Shown piece after piece: positions 43,615-52,968 of a stretch of 64,000 nt of DNA. Position 1 is the stretch's first letter. Each line of letters begins with the position of its first letter. The DNA comes from Undibacterium paludis (GTDB lineage: Bacteria > Pseudomonadota > Gammaproteobacteria > Burkholderiales > Burkholderiaceae_D), in assembly GCF_022568815.1 (NCBI RefSeq), contig NZ_JAKZHX010000004.1:306339-370338 (forward strand), in the 5' to 3' direction. A program made the translations under genes and the position numbers. The notes beneath the pieces were generated by a model. The model did no database searches. It was given only the letters and a program-made list of their open reading frames with translations, and was not told where the DNA came from.

Positions 43615-45654
43615 ATGAAACGACTTAAGCGTACTGTTCTATTGGTCGTGCTCAGCCTGTCAGCGATCACCGGCGCTGCCTTGCTGGTTCTGGACAATCT
43701 TGACTGGAACCGTATCAAACCCTGGCTCAACGCCAGTGTCAGCGAGGCGCTTGACCGCCCCTTCTCCATCCAGGGCGATCTGTCCATGATCTGGGAAAAA
43801 CCGTCAGCGGAGGCAGCCATCGGTTTGGCAGGCTGGCGCAACCAGATTCCCTGGCCACATCTGCGCGCGCAAGATATACGCATAGGCCAGCCTGAAGAGT
43901 TGAAGCTGTCGGTGGCAAAAGAAAAATCAGTCGCCTTGCCAGAAGAAATGGCCAGCATACGCCAGCTGGATTTCTCCCTGAACCCTTTTGCCTTGCTCAG
44001 TAAAAAAATCATCGTCCCACAATTCAGTGTAGAGGCGCCGGTCATCCATTTGCGTCGTACCGCAGATCAAAAAAATAACTGGACTATCCCGGCAAAGAAA
44101 AAACCAGCAAGCTGGCAGTTGGAACTGCATCAACTGGTACTAAGCAAGGGAAAAATTCATCTCGTCGATGCAGTACGACAAGCCGATGTGGAGGTCGACA
44201 TTGATACGATCAATGAAACCGACAAGGCTGAAGCACAGAACTATGGCATAAGCTGGAAACTGCAAGGCAAATTGAAAGACGAAGCACTGACTGCTGATGG
44301 CAAAGCAGGCTCCATTCTGTCCTTGCAACAGCAGGCCACACCTTTCCCCATTCTGGCGACTGTACGCATGGGCCATACCTTGCTCAAGGTAGAAGGCACG
44401 CTGACCAAACCCAGCGAATTAGCCGCGCTTGACATGCATCTGAGCGCATCAGGGGTCAGCATGGCGCGTTTGTATACGCTTACTGGTATCGTATTCCCGG
44501 AAACACCGGCATTCTCGACTGAAGGTCATTTGAAGGCCAGCTTGAGTCAACACAGCAGCCGTTGGATATATGAAAAATTCAGTGGCAAGGTTGGCTCCAG
44601 CGATATTGCCGGCAACCTGGATTTTCAGTCCAGACTGCCACGCCCTCACCTGACAGCAGATGTCAGCTCGCAAGTATTGAATTCTGCTGACCTGGCGCCG
44701 CTGATAGGCGCGGACTCGAATGCCAGCAAAATCAAGCGTGATGCACCGGCAGTGCAACCTGCAAACAAATTATTGCCAGTAGAAACATTCAAGGTCGCTC
44801 GCTGGAACGCCATGGATGCAGATGTCAGCTTCAATGCAGCCAGTCTGGTCAGGGAGAAAAAATTGCCCATCAGGAACCTGAAACTGAAGCTGCATCTGCA
44901 GGATGGTACCTTATCGCTGTCACCGCTGGATTTCGAGATGGCGGGGGGGCAAATGAGTTCCAGCATCATCATGGATGGCAGTGGTAAAGTACAAAAAAAT
45001 ACACTTGCCGCCAACATGAAGCTCAAAGCCCGGCATATAGAATTGAAACAATTGTTCCCTACCCTGGTCAACCAGCAGATGCGCGTCGGCGAACTCAATG
45101 GTGACGCAACCTTGTCTGCCAGTGGTAATTCTGTCGCCAGCCTGCTCGGCGGCGCCGACGGCGAAATCCGGGCCAGGGTCAATCACGGCACAATCAGCAA
45201 ACTCCTGCTCGAAGAAATGGGGCTGAACATAGGCAGTGTGATTCTTGCCAGGCTGACTGGCGACAAGCAAGTCAAACTGAACTGTATGGTAAGTGATTTC
45301 AACGTTAGCAAAGGTTTGATGCAGACCAGAGAGTTCTGGATCGATACTGAAGATGCAATTCTGCAGATAGAGGGCAAAATCAATCTGTCACAAGAATCCA
45401 TGGATTTGACTATCAAGCCTGAAAGCAAAGGTATCCGTGTACTGTCACTGAGAGCACCTATCTATATACGCGGTAATTTCCAGCATCCGGTTGTCAATAT
45501 AGACAAAACTGTACTGGGGTTAAAGGCTGGTGCCGCCATTGCACTGGCAGTAACCGCACCGATTGCAGCACTACTCCCCCTGGTCAATGCCGGTCAAACG
45601 GACGATGGCGATTGCCTCCGTCCTGCAAGCAGCCCGTCGAAGCCACGCCGGTGA
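43615..45654 (+). CDS. AsmA family envelope protein
   Basis: A 679-residue membrane-anchored protein. A single N-terminal helix (residues 5-26) is followed by the family pattern DWNRIKPWLNASVSEALDRPFSIQGDL, then a long beta-rich periplasmic body and a C-terminal part with AAIALAVTAPIAALLPLV. AsmA-like proteins influence outer-membrane lipid or protein assembly. The gene stands alone, divergent from the DUF883 gene. Confidence 0.87.
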   Translation: MKRLKRTVLLVVLSLSAITGAALLVLDNLDWNRIKPWLNASVSEALDRPFSIQGDLSMIWEKPSAEAAIGLAGWRNQIPWPHLRAQDIRIGQPEELKLSVAKEKSVALPEEMASIRQLDFSLNPFALLSKKIIVPQFSVEAPVIHLRRTADQKNNWTIPAKKKPASWQLELHQLVLSKGKIHLVDAVRQADVEVDIDTINETDKAEAQNYGISWKLQGKLKDEALTADGKAGSILSLQQQATPFPILATVRMGHTLLKVEGTLTKPSELAALDMHLSASGVSMARLYTLTGIVFPETPAFSTEGHLKASLSQHSSRWIYEKFSGKVGSSDIAGNLDFQSRLPRPHLTADVSSQVLNSADLAPLIGADSNASKIKRDAPAVQPANKLLPVETFKVARWNAMDADVSFNAASLVREKKLPIRNLKLKLHLQDGTLSLSPLDFEMAGGQMSSSIIMDGSGKVQKNTLAANMKLKARHIELKQLFPTLVNQQMRVGELNGDATLSASGNSVASLLGGADGEIRARVNHGTISKLLLEEMGLNIGSVILARLTGDKQVKLNCMVSDFNVSKGLMQTREFWIDTEDAILQIEGKINLSQESMDLTIKPESKGIRVLSLRAPIYIRGNFQHPVVNIDKTVLGLKAGAAIALAVTAPIAALLPLVNAGQTDDGDCLRPASSPSKPRR

Positions 45655-45841
45655 ATATCTGCCAGCACAATCAATCAAAAGTTGCGCAATGAAGGCGAAG
45701 GATGAATCAAGCTGGGCAAGCACTATCCATGACCTGCTAGTTTTTACAAGATGTGGAAAGCGTCAAATTGAAAGGTGGCTGATACGAACAGAGGGCAAAA
45801 ATCTTACACTTTCAATGTAAAACCACAGCCTCCATTATTGC

Positions 45842-46036
45842 TCAGTTACCATTGACCTTGATAATCGCAGCAGTTGTTTTTATTTCTGCAAGTACTTCCC
45901 TGATCGCAATTTCCAGCGTATATTTTTTTGCCTCCTGCTCCCGGATTGGTTCGGGGGTCCGGAAGAGGTGGCGGTTACGAATAGCCAGGGCTTTCTCATA
46001 AATCTCCAATGCGAATTGCATTTCTGTGTAGTCCAT
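45842..46036 (-). CDS. Small protein of unknown function, 64 aa
   Basis: MDYTEMQFALEIYEKALAI begins a fully helical-looking, charged protein with no membrane segment and no signal peptide. GAGGAAAA is six bases before ATG 46036, so a real start is likely. The frame extends upstream to 46153 but with poor composition. No family recognised. It lies next to a PRC-barrel gene in the same direction, in a run of stress-type small genes. Confidence 0.65.
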   Translation of the reverse strand: MDYTEMQFALEIYEKALAIRNRHLFRTPEPIREQEAKKYTLEIAIREVLAEIKTTAAIIKVNGN

Positions 46037-46190
46037 GATTTTTCCTCTTGTTTTGTTCTTGTAACGATGATCAGAAATTAGTTGCGCACAAAAAACTGCA
46101 TCGACATCATTTCTGCAGTGAAAGCAGGTAGAACCCAGCAAAGTACCGGTCAAGCCCGGTCACGAAACTTGATATGCAAGGGCAGAAATC

Positions 46191-46589
46191 CTAATCGGAT
46201 TTGCTGTAATAGCCATGGACCGTATCCATCCAAAGCTGATCGGCCATATCTGGCCAGCACTCAGGGTCGAATCCCGGTGCATTCTCGAAATGTTTTTTGT
46301 CTATGTCCAGAATGAAACGTTTATTGACAGTGTCAAGGACCAGTGCTGACCATGGTATCGCAAACAGTTTTTCACCTATGCCAAGCAAACCACCATGCGA
46401 CACCACGACATAGGTCACTTGACCGCTTGCCATATCAAGCATGATTTCTTTGATGGAACCCAGGTGCTCATTGTTTTCGTTATGAACGTGGTCGCCAATC
46501 AATGTACTGGCCCCCATTAGTTCAGGACCAGGTCCTTTGTGTTCAGTGATGACGCCGCCAGGATAAATATGTTGACTTTCATAGTCCAT
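46191..46589 (-). CDS. PRC-barrel domain protein
   Basis: A 132-residue soluble protein with a PRC-barrel core, read in LIGDHVHNENNEHLGSIKEIMLDMASGQVTYVVVSHGGLLGIGEKLFAIPWSAL. Such proteins occur beside CsbD and DUF883 genes in stress islands of Burkholderiales. ATG 46589 has AGGAGAGA upstream. It is followed 154 bases later by the 64-aa gene on the same strand. Confidence 0.87.
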   Translation of the reverse strand: MDYESQHIYPGGVITEHKGPGPELMGASTLIGDHVHNENNEHLGSIKEIMLDMASGQVTYVVVSHGGLLGIGEKLFAIPWSALVLDTVNKRFILDIDKKHFENAPGFDPECWPDMADQLWMDTVHGYYSKSD

Positions 46590-46733
46590 TTTATCTCTCC
46601 TCATCATGGAAATGAGGTTTCAGTATGCTCGCTTATCAAACAGGCTTCTGTTCGATAGCAGACATAAAATGGTCAAAAATTTCTCAAGCTTTATTTGTTA
46701 ATCGAAGTAAAGTCAGATGTATCAACGATGGAG

Positions 46734-48620
46734 CTATTCGGCAGAAGATTTCAGCACAGGAATTTTCGCTTCATTCAGTACAGACTTCGTATCGTTTGAC
46801 TTCGCCTCATGCAGGAATTTGATTTTCTCAGCATGACTGTATCGCTGGAATTTACTGCAATCTTCTTCAGGTTTATTTTCATATTTACCCGCACCAGCAT
46901 CCCTGGCCAGCACAAGCGGGTTTTCATTTGACTGCCTTTTTTCTTTGATGATACCCACCCCGCGTTTCATCACATGGGTTTCATCACAGCTTGCCGATGC
47001 AAATTCGTAGAAGCTGTCCTCATGCCTGACACCTTTGGATAAAATATCCGAGAGGTGGTTGAGGCAGATGTTTTTAGGGTGATTCAACATGGACACAAAA
47101 ACACGTATATCTTCGCGCTCGGTATCACTTAGACCGAAGGTTGTCGGTATCTCCTTGAGACGCTTGCGCAAATTACGCTGTTCGCATGCCAGCCGTGCAT
47201 CGTTGACAGGCTTTACCTCGCAACGCATGTCGTCAACAGGCTCAGCTCCGATACATTGAACCCTGGTCTGTGAAGAAAACTCGGGGCTGTCAAAGTTTAA
47301 ATGAACGAAATAGAGTTTCTGCTTGATCAGGCTATTGATTTCGCCCCAATCTGTTTCACCTTCATGGCAGACTTCATCAGGCAAACCATCCTTCAAGCAC
47401 AATTCTTCATTGGCGGGCGGCACAAAGATGCGAGACTTGAATTCACCCAGAAGTCTGGCGCGATTTGCTGCAAATAATGCGTCAAAACTGGCCAGTACGC
47501 TTTTATGATCGAATACCAGACCTACAGGTGAGGTCGCACGCTTTTCACTGTCTTTATGAAAGCCCTGGTTGCCAAAGGCATCAACAGAAAGAACAACAAT
47601 GTTGTCACAGTCTTTCAGCAGGCGATGTTCGTTTTCCAGCAACGCGCGCTTGACGCCCAATAAGGCCAGATTGTCGGCATTGCCACCGTCAATCAAATGC
47701 ACAAATCTTGGCATTCCTATTTGCTTTTCACGCGGACTCAGGCGATAACGTGGAAAAGACACCGGCGAAAACACTCCCGGAAAGGCAGCAGAAGCAGAAA
47801 CAGCACGCGCCAGGGATACGGAATCAAGATCATCACCTATCTTGACAAAGTCAGGCGTGGCAAAGATAAACAGCGATCCAAAAGCTTGCGGCGCATAGGA
47901 ATTGTCACTCCCCACAGTGGCGTTTGCCGCCAGTATATACACTGGCGGGCGCTGTTTGTTCAGTGACTGGAAAGTAAGCGGTGCGCCAGTATTACCAAAA
48001 ATCTGGGTCTCTATTGATTGTTGCAGCAAATCAGTTCTCGATAAATTCCAGAAAAAATAGGGCAATAAATTGACGGGCTTTACCAGGTCAGAAGCCATGG
48101 ACCAGGCCAATTGCTTGGTCAGTGCCTTGTCCGTGAGTTCTTCTGACCAGACGGGTCGCGCAAGTGTGGTATTGAGTTGCACATTCCCCTGAACATTTGC
48201 GTCATCTAGCTTGTCATGCCCGTCTCTGCTCATGCCATACAGTGCGGCAGTAAGGCTACCGCCAGAAACGGAAAATATGCCATCTATGTGCGGAGTAATC
48301 TGCGCAGACCTGGCAAGATCGAGCTCATGTAAAACCCTGGCAGAAAAATAAGCTGCCCGACTACCGCCACCAGACAGGCTGACAAAGAAAGCAGTCTTCC
48401 TGGAATTTGCAGAACACAGTCCAGGGCCAACCAGGTAACCAAAATCAGCCGCATTCGCCTTGGACTCATCATTCAATAAATGCGCTGGCAGGGGTTGGGT
48501 TTCCGGGGAATAGATACCTTGCGGGATTTGATTCTGGATAGTCGTACAGGCAGATAATCCACAGAACAAAAACAGGTAAGTCAATAGCTGAACAAAACGA
48601 TCTGTATGCAAATGAGTCAT
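46734..48620 (-). CDS. Patatin-like phospholipase, lipoprotein
   Basis: A 628-residue protein anchored by a lipobox (LSAC, Cys25) and predicted to face the periplasm or outer membrane. The oxyanion segment GGGSRAAYFSARVL is at residues 84-97. The nucleophile Ser119 is in FSVSGGSLTAALYG, with Ser-x-Ser-x-Gly in place of the usual Gly-x-Ser-x-Gly. The dyad aspartate is in LIDGGNADNLAL. Length is greater than a bare patatin domain. ATG 48620 starts the signal peptide but has a weak ribosome binding site, and the frame is open to 48734. Transcribed alone, leftward. Confidence 0.85.
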   Translation of the reverse strand: MTHLHTDRFVQLLTYLFLFCGLSACTTIQNQIPQGIYSPETQPLPAHLLNDESKANAADFGYLVGPGLCSANSRKTAFFVSLSGGGSRAAYFSARVLHELDLARSAQITPHIDGIFSVSGGSLTAALYGMSRDGHDKLDDANVQGNVQLNTTLARPVWSEELTDKALTKQLAWSMASDLVKPVNLLPYFFWNLSRTDLLQQSIETQIFGNTGAPLTFQSLNKQRPPVYILAANATVGSDNSYAPQAFGSLFIFATPDFVKIGDDLDSVSLARAVSASAAFPGVFSPVSFPRYRLSPREKQIGMPRFVHLIDGGNADNLALLGVKRALLENEHRLLKDCDNIVVLSVDAFGNQGFHKDSEKRATSPVGLVFDHKSVLASFDALFAANRARLLGEFKSRIFVPPANEELCLKDGLPDEVCHEGETDWGEINSLIKQKLYFVHLNFDSPEFSSQTRVQCIGAEPVDDMRCEVKPVNDARLACEQRNLRKRLKEIPTTFGLSDTEREDIRVFVSMLNHPKNICLNHLSDILSKGVRHEDSFYEFASASCDETHVMKRGVGIIKEKRQSNENPLVLARDAGAGKYENKPEEDCSKFQRYSHAEKIKFLHEAKSNDTKSVLNEAKIPVLKSSAE

Positions 48621-48830
48621 GGCAATAACAATCTTGAAGGCGTGTCTTTCCAGGCGCAAGACATTCGCTTTTCCATGATGTGCATCCAGGTTTTTCATGA
48701 AGCGAAAATTGGCAGGCAATAGTAAAGTCGCCACATTTTACCTTCTTGTTGCCACATGTGCTCAATTGCTACCACATAAAAACCTTGTTTTAAGAGCCCT
48801 ATAGGTTTGCATTTCCAGTAATTTATTGCA

Positions 48831-48856
48831 GCCAGGGCCAAAAACCAGGCCCTGGC
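48831..48856. terminator. Perfect hairpin without T run after the copper genes
   Basis: GCCAGGGCC (48831-48839) and GGCCCTGGC (48848-48856) form a 9-bp stem with an 8-base loop, 20 bases beyond the CusF-like stop. No T run follows on the minus strand, so it may be a processing or attenuating hairpin rather than a terminator. Confidence 0.4.
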
Positions 48857-48875
48857 AAGTCTTGAAATATTGAGT

Positions 48876-49250
48876 TTATCGGCTCAGCTGTATCTCCATC
48901 ACATAAATTGCACCATTGCGTTTTTCAGCCCTGAATTTTACTTTGTCACCGGGTTGCAGTTTTACCAGCATGGCCGGGTCGTTAACACGAAAAATCATGC
49001 TCATGCCTGGCATATCAAGGTTTTTGATAGGTCCATGTTTGAGGCCTATCTTGTTGGCTGCAGTATCAATCCTGGTTACTTCTGCTTCACTCATTTCCGC
49101 TGCGGAGTCGCTGTTGATAGCCGACGGGCCCTTATCCATCCCGGCAGATTGTAGCTCGCCAGCATGACTGGCTGGCAAACCGCAACAAACAAGCACTGTC
49201 AATATCAGATAATTCAAGATGTACATAGCTTGTCCTGGCCTTTTCATCAT
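48876..49250 (-). CDS. CusF-like periplasmic copper-binding protein
   Basis: A 124-residue small copper chaperone. Signal peptide ends near ASHA; the metal site is in the segment KHGPIKNLDMPGMSM, with His72, Met83 and Met85 in the places of the CusF ligands. Met80 stands where E. coli CusF has the capping tryptophan. The start ATG 49250 overlaps the cupredoxin stop (ATGA); the alternative ATG 49226 also has a plausible site. Third gene of a leftward copper cassette. Confidence 0.85.
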   Translation of the reverse strand: MMKRPGQAMYILNYLILTVLVCCGLPASHAGELQSAGMDKGPSAINSDSAAEMSEAEVTRIDTAANKIGLKHGPIKNLDMPGMSMIFRVNDPAMLVKLQPGDKVKFRAEKRNGAIYVMEIQLSR

Positions 49251-49771
49251 TGCTGAGGGCCTGAAGTAGCGTCAGCTTGTATTTCTTTACTGATCACGAT
49301 ATTTCCTTTCATACCGGCGTCGTAATGACCCGCTTGCAGGCAGGCGAATTCAAGTTTGCCTGCCTTGCTGAACTGCCAGATAACCTCCCCTGTCTGACCA
49401 CCGGCCAGGGTGAGCATATTGGGCTCGCTGTGTTCCATTTCGGGATTTTTCATCATTAATGCATAATGCTCTTTCAATGCATGCTTGGTGCCCAAGACAA
49501 ATTCATGCCTGAGTTTGCCTGAATTGGTGATGACAAAACGTATGGTTTCACCCTGCCTGACCTGTAGTTTGTCAGCTCCAAAGCGCATGTTGTCATTCAT
49601 GTCGACGGCAACTGTACGATTGACGGAACTGGCAAGACCTGGCTTGCCGACAGCTGCATCGTTGTGTTCATGCGCCCCCGTATGCTGGCCGGACGCCTGG
49701 CTCTGTCCGGCTGCCAGCAGCCAGATCAGGCCAACAAAGGATATCTTGAATTGAGTCAACGTGATTTTCAT
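49247..49771 (-). CDS. Periplasmic cupredoxin (type-1 copper protein)
   Basis: A 174-residue single-domain cupredoxin. Signal peptide ends around SQASG. Predicted type-1 ligands are His89 (KLRHEFV), Cys144 (EFACLQAGHYDAGM), His149 and Met154. A His-rich stretch (HTGAHEHNDAA) near residues 30-40 may bind extra copper. Such proteins carry electrons or copper in the periplasm, often beside cop or cus genes. It is coupled to the downstream CusF-like gene. Confidence 0.88.
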   Translation of the reverse strand: MKITLTQFKISFVGLIWLLAAGQSQASGQHTGAHEHNDAAVGKPGLASSVNRTVAVDMNDNMRFGADKLQVRQGETIRFVITNSGKLRHEFVLGTKHALKEHYALMMKNPEMEHSEPNMLTLAGGQTGEVIWQFSKAGKLEFACLQAGHYDAGMKGNIVISKEIQADATSGPQQ

Positions 49772-49920
49772 GGAATTCTTTCTTTTTCAATAATCTGAGG
49801 CAGGCGATGCCATGCGTCAGGCGCGCAGTGTGTGAGTTCACAAACCTGCGGGCGCGACAATACCCATGGCAAAGCATGTATTAAATAAAATTCAGGAGAA
49901 ATTAATCTGAATGGAAAGAA

Positions 49921-50286
49921 TCAGAACCGCGGTGGTCGCTCGGGGCCGTCACTGATGTGACCGGTATAAGATGAAAAAAAGAGGTCGACCTTCTCTGAAC
50001 CAGGACGCAGTAATTTGAATACAGGCGGTTCACTGACAATAATCGCACCGATACAGCAATCACCGCTGGATGGACAATGATCAAAAGATATTTTTATGGT
50101 TGCTGCATCATCTGTATGCGCTTGTAATACATGAAGATCCCTCTTACTTTGCTGCAACTGCACATGTGATGTTGAATGACGCTCGCCAATGCAGTAACGG
50201 GACGCAGCAATGGCCCCCTGCACGGGAATGGTCAGCATTAACATGCAAAGTAAAATCAATCGGGCCAGCTTTTTCATACAACGCAT
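49921..50286 (-). CDS. Putative secreted protein of copper cassette, 121 aa
   Basis: The signal peptide covers about residues 1-28. The mature part has Cys-rich spots (YCIGERH and HCPSSGDCCIGA) and ends HISDGPERPPRF, a C-terminal pattern I have seen in small proteins next to copper-resistance genes. It is first in the leftward set (this gene, cupredoxin, CusF-like). A copper-related role is likely from context, but the family is not named. ATG 50286 has GGAAC six bases upstream. Confidence 0.7.
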   Translation of the reverse strand: MRCMKKLARLILLCMLMLTIPVQGAIAASRYCIGERHSTSHVQLQQSKRDLHVLQAHTDDAATIKISFDHCPSSGDCCIGAIIVSEPPVFKLLRPGSEKVDLFFSSYTGHISDGPERPPRF

Positions 50287-50326
50287 TATAACTGTTCCAG
50301 ATTTTTTAATCTCTGAATTGATGGCT

Positions 50327-51544
50327 TCATTGACCAGCTTTCAGCAAGGGTCCTGCCTGTCTGTCAAAATAAGAAACAGCTGCGTCGTGGAAAACATACA
50401 AGACCTCATCGGGCGCATAATCATCAAACAGTATCTTCCTGAAAGCCTGGCGCTGTCCGGTACTCAGCTGGTTTAAGTCATTCATGGACACATGCCAGAC
50501 TTCACCAAAGTATTCAGAAAAGAAGCCGGCAACACCGTGACCAAACGAATCTGATATCAGCAACAATCTGGGGCCTTTTTTTTGTTGATGCCTGTATCGG
50601 GTTGCATCGCCTATTTTATCCGCGATACCTTTGAACTCGGGAAAACAACCTGCACCTTCACAGGCATTGATGGCGGCACTGGCGTAGTCAGGGTCATTTG
50701 TGGGCACCATCAATGCCACACCAGGCAAAAATTGCTGGATATCGGACGGAACGTCGTGCAGTTTTCCCTTCAGTGTGATCAGTCGGCTGCGCTGCAGGTG
50801 GCTCTCTGCCACCAGCTGTGCTATGGGCTGCGGGCCATCGCCAGTCCAATGGAAAGTCAGTTTTGGGTATACTTGCCACCTGGACTTCAGTGCCTGCATC
50901 TCTACAAGCGGATAAATCACTTTGCCGGCAAAAACAGGCTGAGCCTGCATTACGGTAACGATGGCCGGTAAAGGAGGCGTATAAAAACTGCATTGCTGTT
51001 GCAACCAGGCAGGTAATTTATCTGCATAAACCACGGGTTTGGTCGGCACCAGCAACAAATGACTCTTGGGCTGCACCTGTAAGGCTAACTGCATAAAGTC
51101 ACTGGCGGTCCTGACGATCTCTGCGCGGTTTTCTGCACTGACGTTCTTGCCGCATAAAAAATTGACCATGCTGAGTGGCGCACTGGCTGCATGAGAATTA
51201 AAGAAAATATACCCGTCTTTACCGGCTGTCAGTTGCACGGCATTGATGTCACCCAGCAGGTGATAGCGCAGTTTGTTATTCCATGCCACCATCATCGACC
51301 TGAGACCAAAATGATCATTCAGAAACGCATCTGCCTGTGCGGGGAATTTCAACAATTGCGGTATGTCCAGTGGCAAGCCAGGTCGCGTTGCCAGCACCCG
51401 GTTTTCCGCCGTTTCTCCCTGCATTTTCCCACTTAAATGTAATACTGCAGGGGTCATTAACATCAGCAAAAAGACGGCAATGAAGCCGAGACGAGCAAAT
51501 GGCAGGACCGGATTTTTCACAGGTAAAGAGCTGGAATCACGCAT
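50327..51544 (-). CDS. AlgX/AlgJ-like O-acetyltransferase accessory protein
   Basis: A 405-residue membrane-anchored periplasmic protein. One N-terminal helix is followed by an SGNH-like hydrolase fold with the Ser/His region LLLISDSFGHGV and NDHFGLRSMMVAWN, a pattern of AlgX and AlgJ proteins. They transfer acetyl groups to exported polysaccharides together with a membrane-bound acyltransferase, which is encoded 14 bases upstream. No alginate polymerase is nearby, so the polymer is unknown. Confidence 0.78.
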   Translation of the reverse strand: MRDSSSLPVKNPVLPFARLGFIAVFLLMLMTPAVLHLSGKMQGETAENRVLATRPGLPLDIPQLLKFPAQADAFLNDHFGLRSMMVAWNNKLRYHLLGDINAVQLTAGKDGYIFFNSHAASAPLSMVNFLCGKNVSAENRAEIVRTASDFMQLALQVQPKSHLLLVPTKPVVYADKLPAWLQQQCSFYTPPLPAIVTVMQAQPVFAGKVIYPLVEMQALKSRWQVYPKLTFHWTGDGPQPIAQLVAESHLQRSRLITLKGKLHDVPSDIQQFLPGVALMVPTNDPDYASAAINACEGAGCFPEFKGIADKIGDATRYRHQQKKGPRLLLISDSFGHGVAGFFSEYFGEVWHVSMNDLNQLSTGQRQAFRKILFDDYAPDEVLYVFHDAAVSYFDRQAGPLLKAGQ

Positions 51545-51558
51545 ACAGGTATCCCATC

Positions 51559-52968
51559 TCAGAAACGAAAATAAATAAAGGGATTGTAGGCCCCCGTTGC
51601 CAGGCTGATCGCAGACAGGGCAAACAACGCCAGACTGAGAGCCGGGGTCAGGAATCTCACTTTCAGCCCTGGTCTGGTGAACAATTTGAACACGCGGGTT
51701 GATGCCAGGGTACCCGCAAGCAAAGCAAATGCCACGGTGCCATTCATAAAACTCATTACCGGTGCAGCCGGGTTATCAATGGGCATGCCGCCAGCCATGG
51801 CAAGCATATAGTGCAGGGCCTGGGCAAAACTGTCACAACGGAAAAGAACCCAACCCAGCATGACGACGATAATCAGGTAGGTGTGCTGCAGGACTCGCGG
51901 CAAAGTTTTCAACATTTTTTGCAAGCCCAGGCGTTCAAGTACCAGAAATGCACCATGATACAAACCCCAGATGACAAAGGTCCAATTGGCGCCATGCCAC
52001 AAGCCGCATAAAAAGAAAACCAGAAACAGATTACGGTAAGTGATGAGACTTGAACGGCGATTGCCGCCCAGGGGTATGTAGAGATAATCTCTGAACCAAC
52101 GCGACAGGCTCAAGTGCCAGCGCTGCCAGAACTCAGTTACTGTCAGTGCGATATAGGGATAGTTGAAATTGCGCGGAAAAGTGAAGCCAGTCATGAGGCC
52201 CAGGCCGATCGCCATGTTGGAGTATCCGAAAAAATCAAAATAAATCTGCAAGGTGTAGCAACTGATCCCCAGCCACGCAGTAGCAAGACCAAGCGCCTCT
52301 GGTACAAGCGTAAATATCTGGTCAGCTGGCAGTGCAACGCTGTTGGCAATCAAGACTTTTTGTGCCAGGCCAAGGACGAATATCTTGATGCCAAGTTCAA
52401 CGCGACGCAGCGTATGATGGCGCTGGTGCAGCTGCCGGGCAATAGTAGAGAAACGAATGATAGGACCGGCGATCAGTTGCGGGAACATGGTGATGTACAT
52501 GGCCAGGGCGAGCAGATTCTTTTCATGTGCAGTTTTTTTGCGATAAACATCGATCAGGTAAGAGATGGCATGAAATGAAAAGAAAGATATCCCCAAAGGC
52601 AGAGTGACTGCATCTGGCCTGGTCATCGGCACTCCCAGGCTGGCAAGCATGTCAACCACGCTTGCCAGTGCAAAGTTGAAGTACTTAAAGTAAGCCAACA
52701 GGGCCAGGTTGAAAATAATACCTGCTGCAAATGCAGTTTTGCCAGCGCCACCTTTTCCCTGCGACCATCCGATAGCCAGACCACAGAGGTAATTGAGCAA
52801 TATGGATATCAGCAACAAAGGCAGGTTTTTGGGCTCCCCCCAGGCATAAAAGATCAGGCTGGCGAGCAACAAGACGACATTACGGTAATATCGTCCTGGC
52901 AAGGCAAAATACAAAACCAGAAAAACCGGCAGGAAATAGAATAAAAAGGTGACGGTACTAAAAACCAT
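51559..52968 (-). CDS. MBOAT family O-acyltransferase, AlgI-like
   Basis: A 469-residue polytopic membrane enzyme that passes acetyl groups across the membrane to an exopolysaccharide. Signatures: FYAWGEPKNLPLLLISILLNY, WQRWHLSLSRWFRDYLYIPLGGNR and the catalytic-histidine segment FFLCGLWHGANWTFVIWG. The frame is open further upstream, but ATG 52968 has AGGAAGT and begins the first helix. Downstream AlgX-like gene is 14 bases away, so the two are a pair. Confidence 0.88.
   Translation of the reverse strand: MVFSTVTFLFYFLPVFLVLYFALPGRYYRNVVLLLASLIFYAWGEPKNLPLLLISILLNYLCGLAIGWSQGKGGAGKTAFAAGIIFNLALLAYFKYFNFALASVVDMLASLGVPMTRPDAVTLPLGISFFSFHAISYLIDVYRKKTAHEKNLLALAMYITMFPQLIAGPIIRFSTIARQLHQRHHTLRRVELGIKIFVLGLAQKVLIANSVALPADQIFTLVPEALGLATAWLGISCYTLQIYFDFFGYSNMAIGLGLMTGFTFPRNFNYPYIALTVTEFWQRWHLSLSRWFRDYLYIPLGGNRRSSLITYRNLFLVFFLCGLWHGANWTFVIWGLYHGAFLVLERLGLQKMLKTLPRVLQHTYLIIVVMLGWVLFRCDSFAQALHYMLAMAGGMPIDNPAAPVMSFMNGTVAFALLAGTLASTRVFKLFTRPGLKVRFLTPALSLALFALSAISLATGAYNPFIYFRF

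Noticed and set aside
45563..45820. A 85-codon frame overlapping the end of the AsmA gene
   Set aside because: Out of frame with a well-supported gene, no conserved features.
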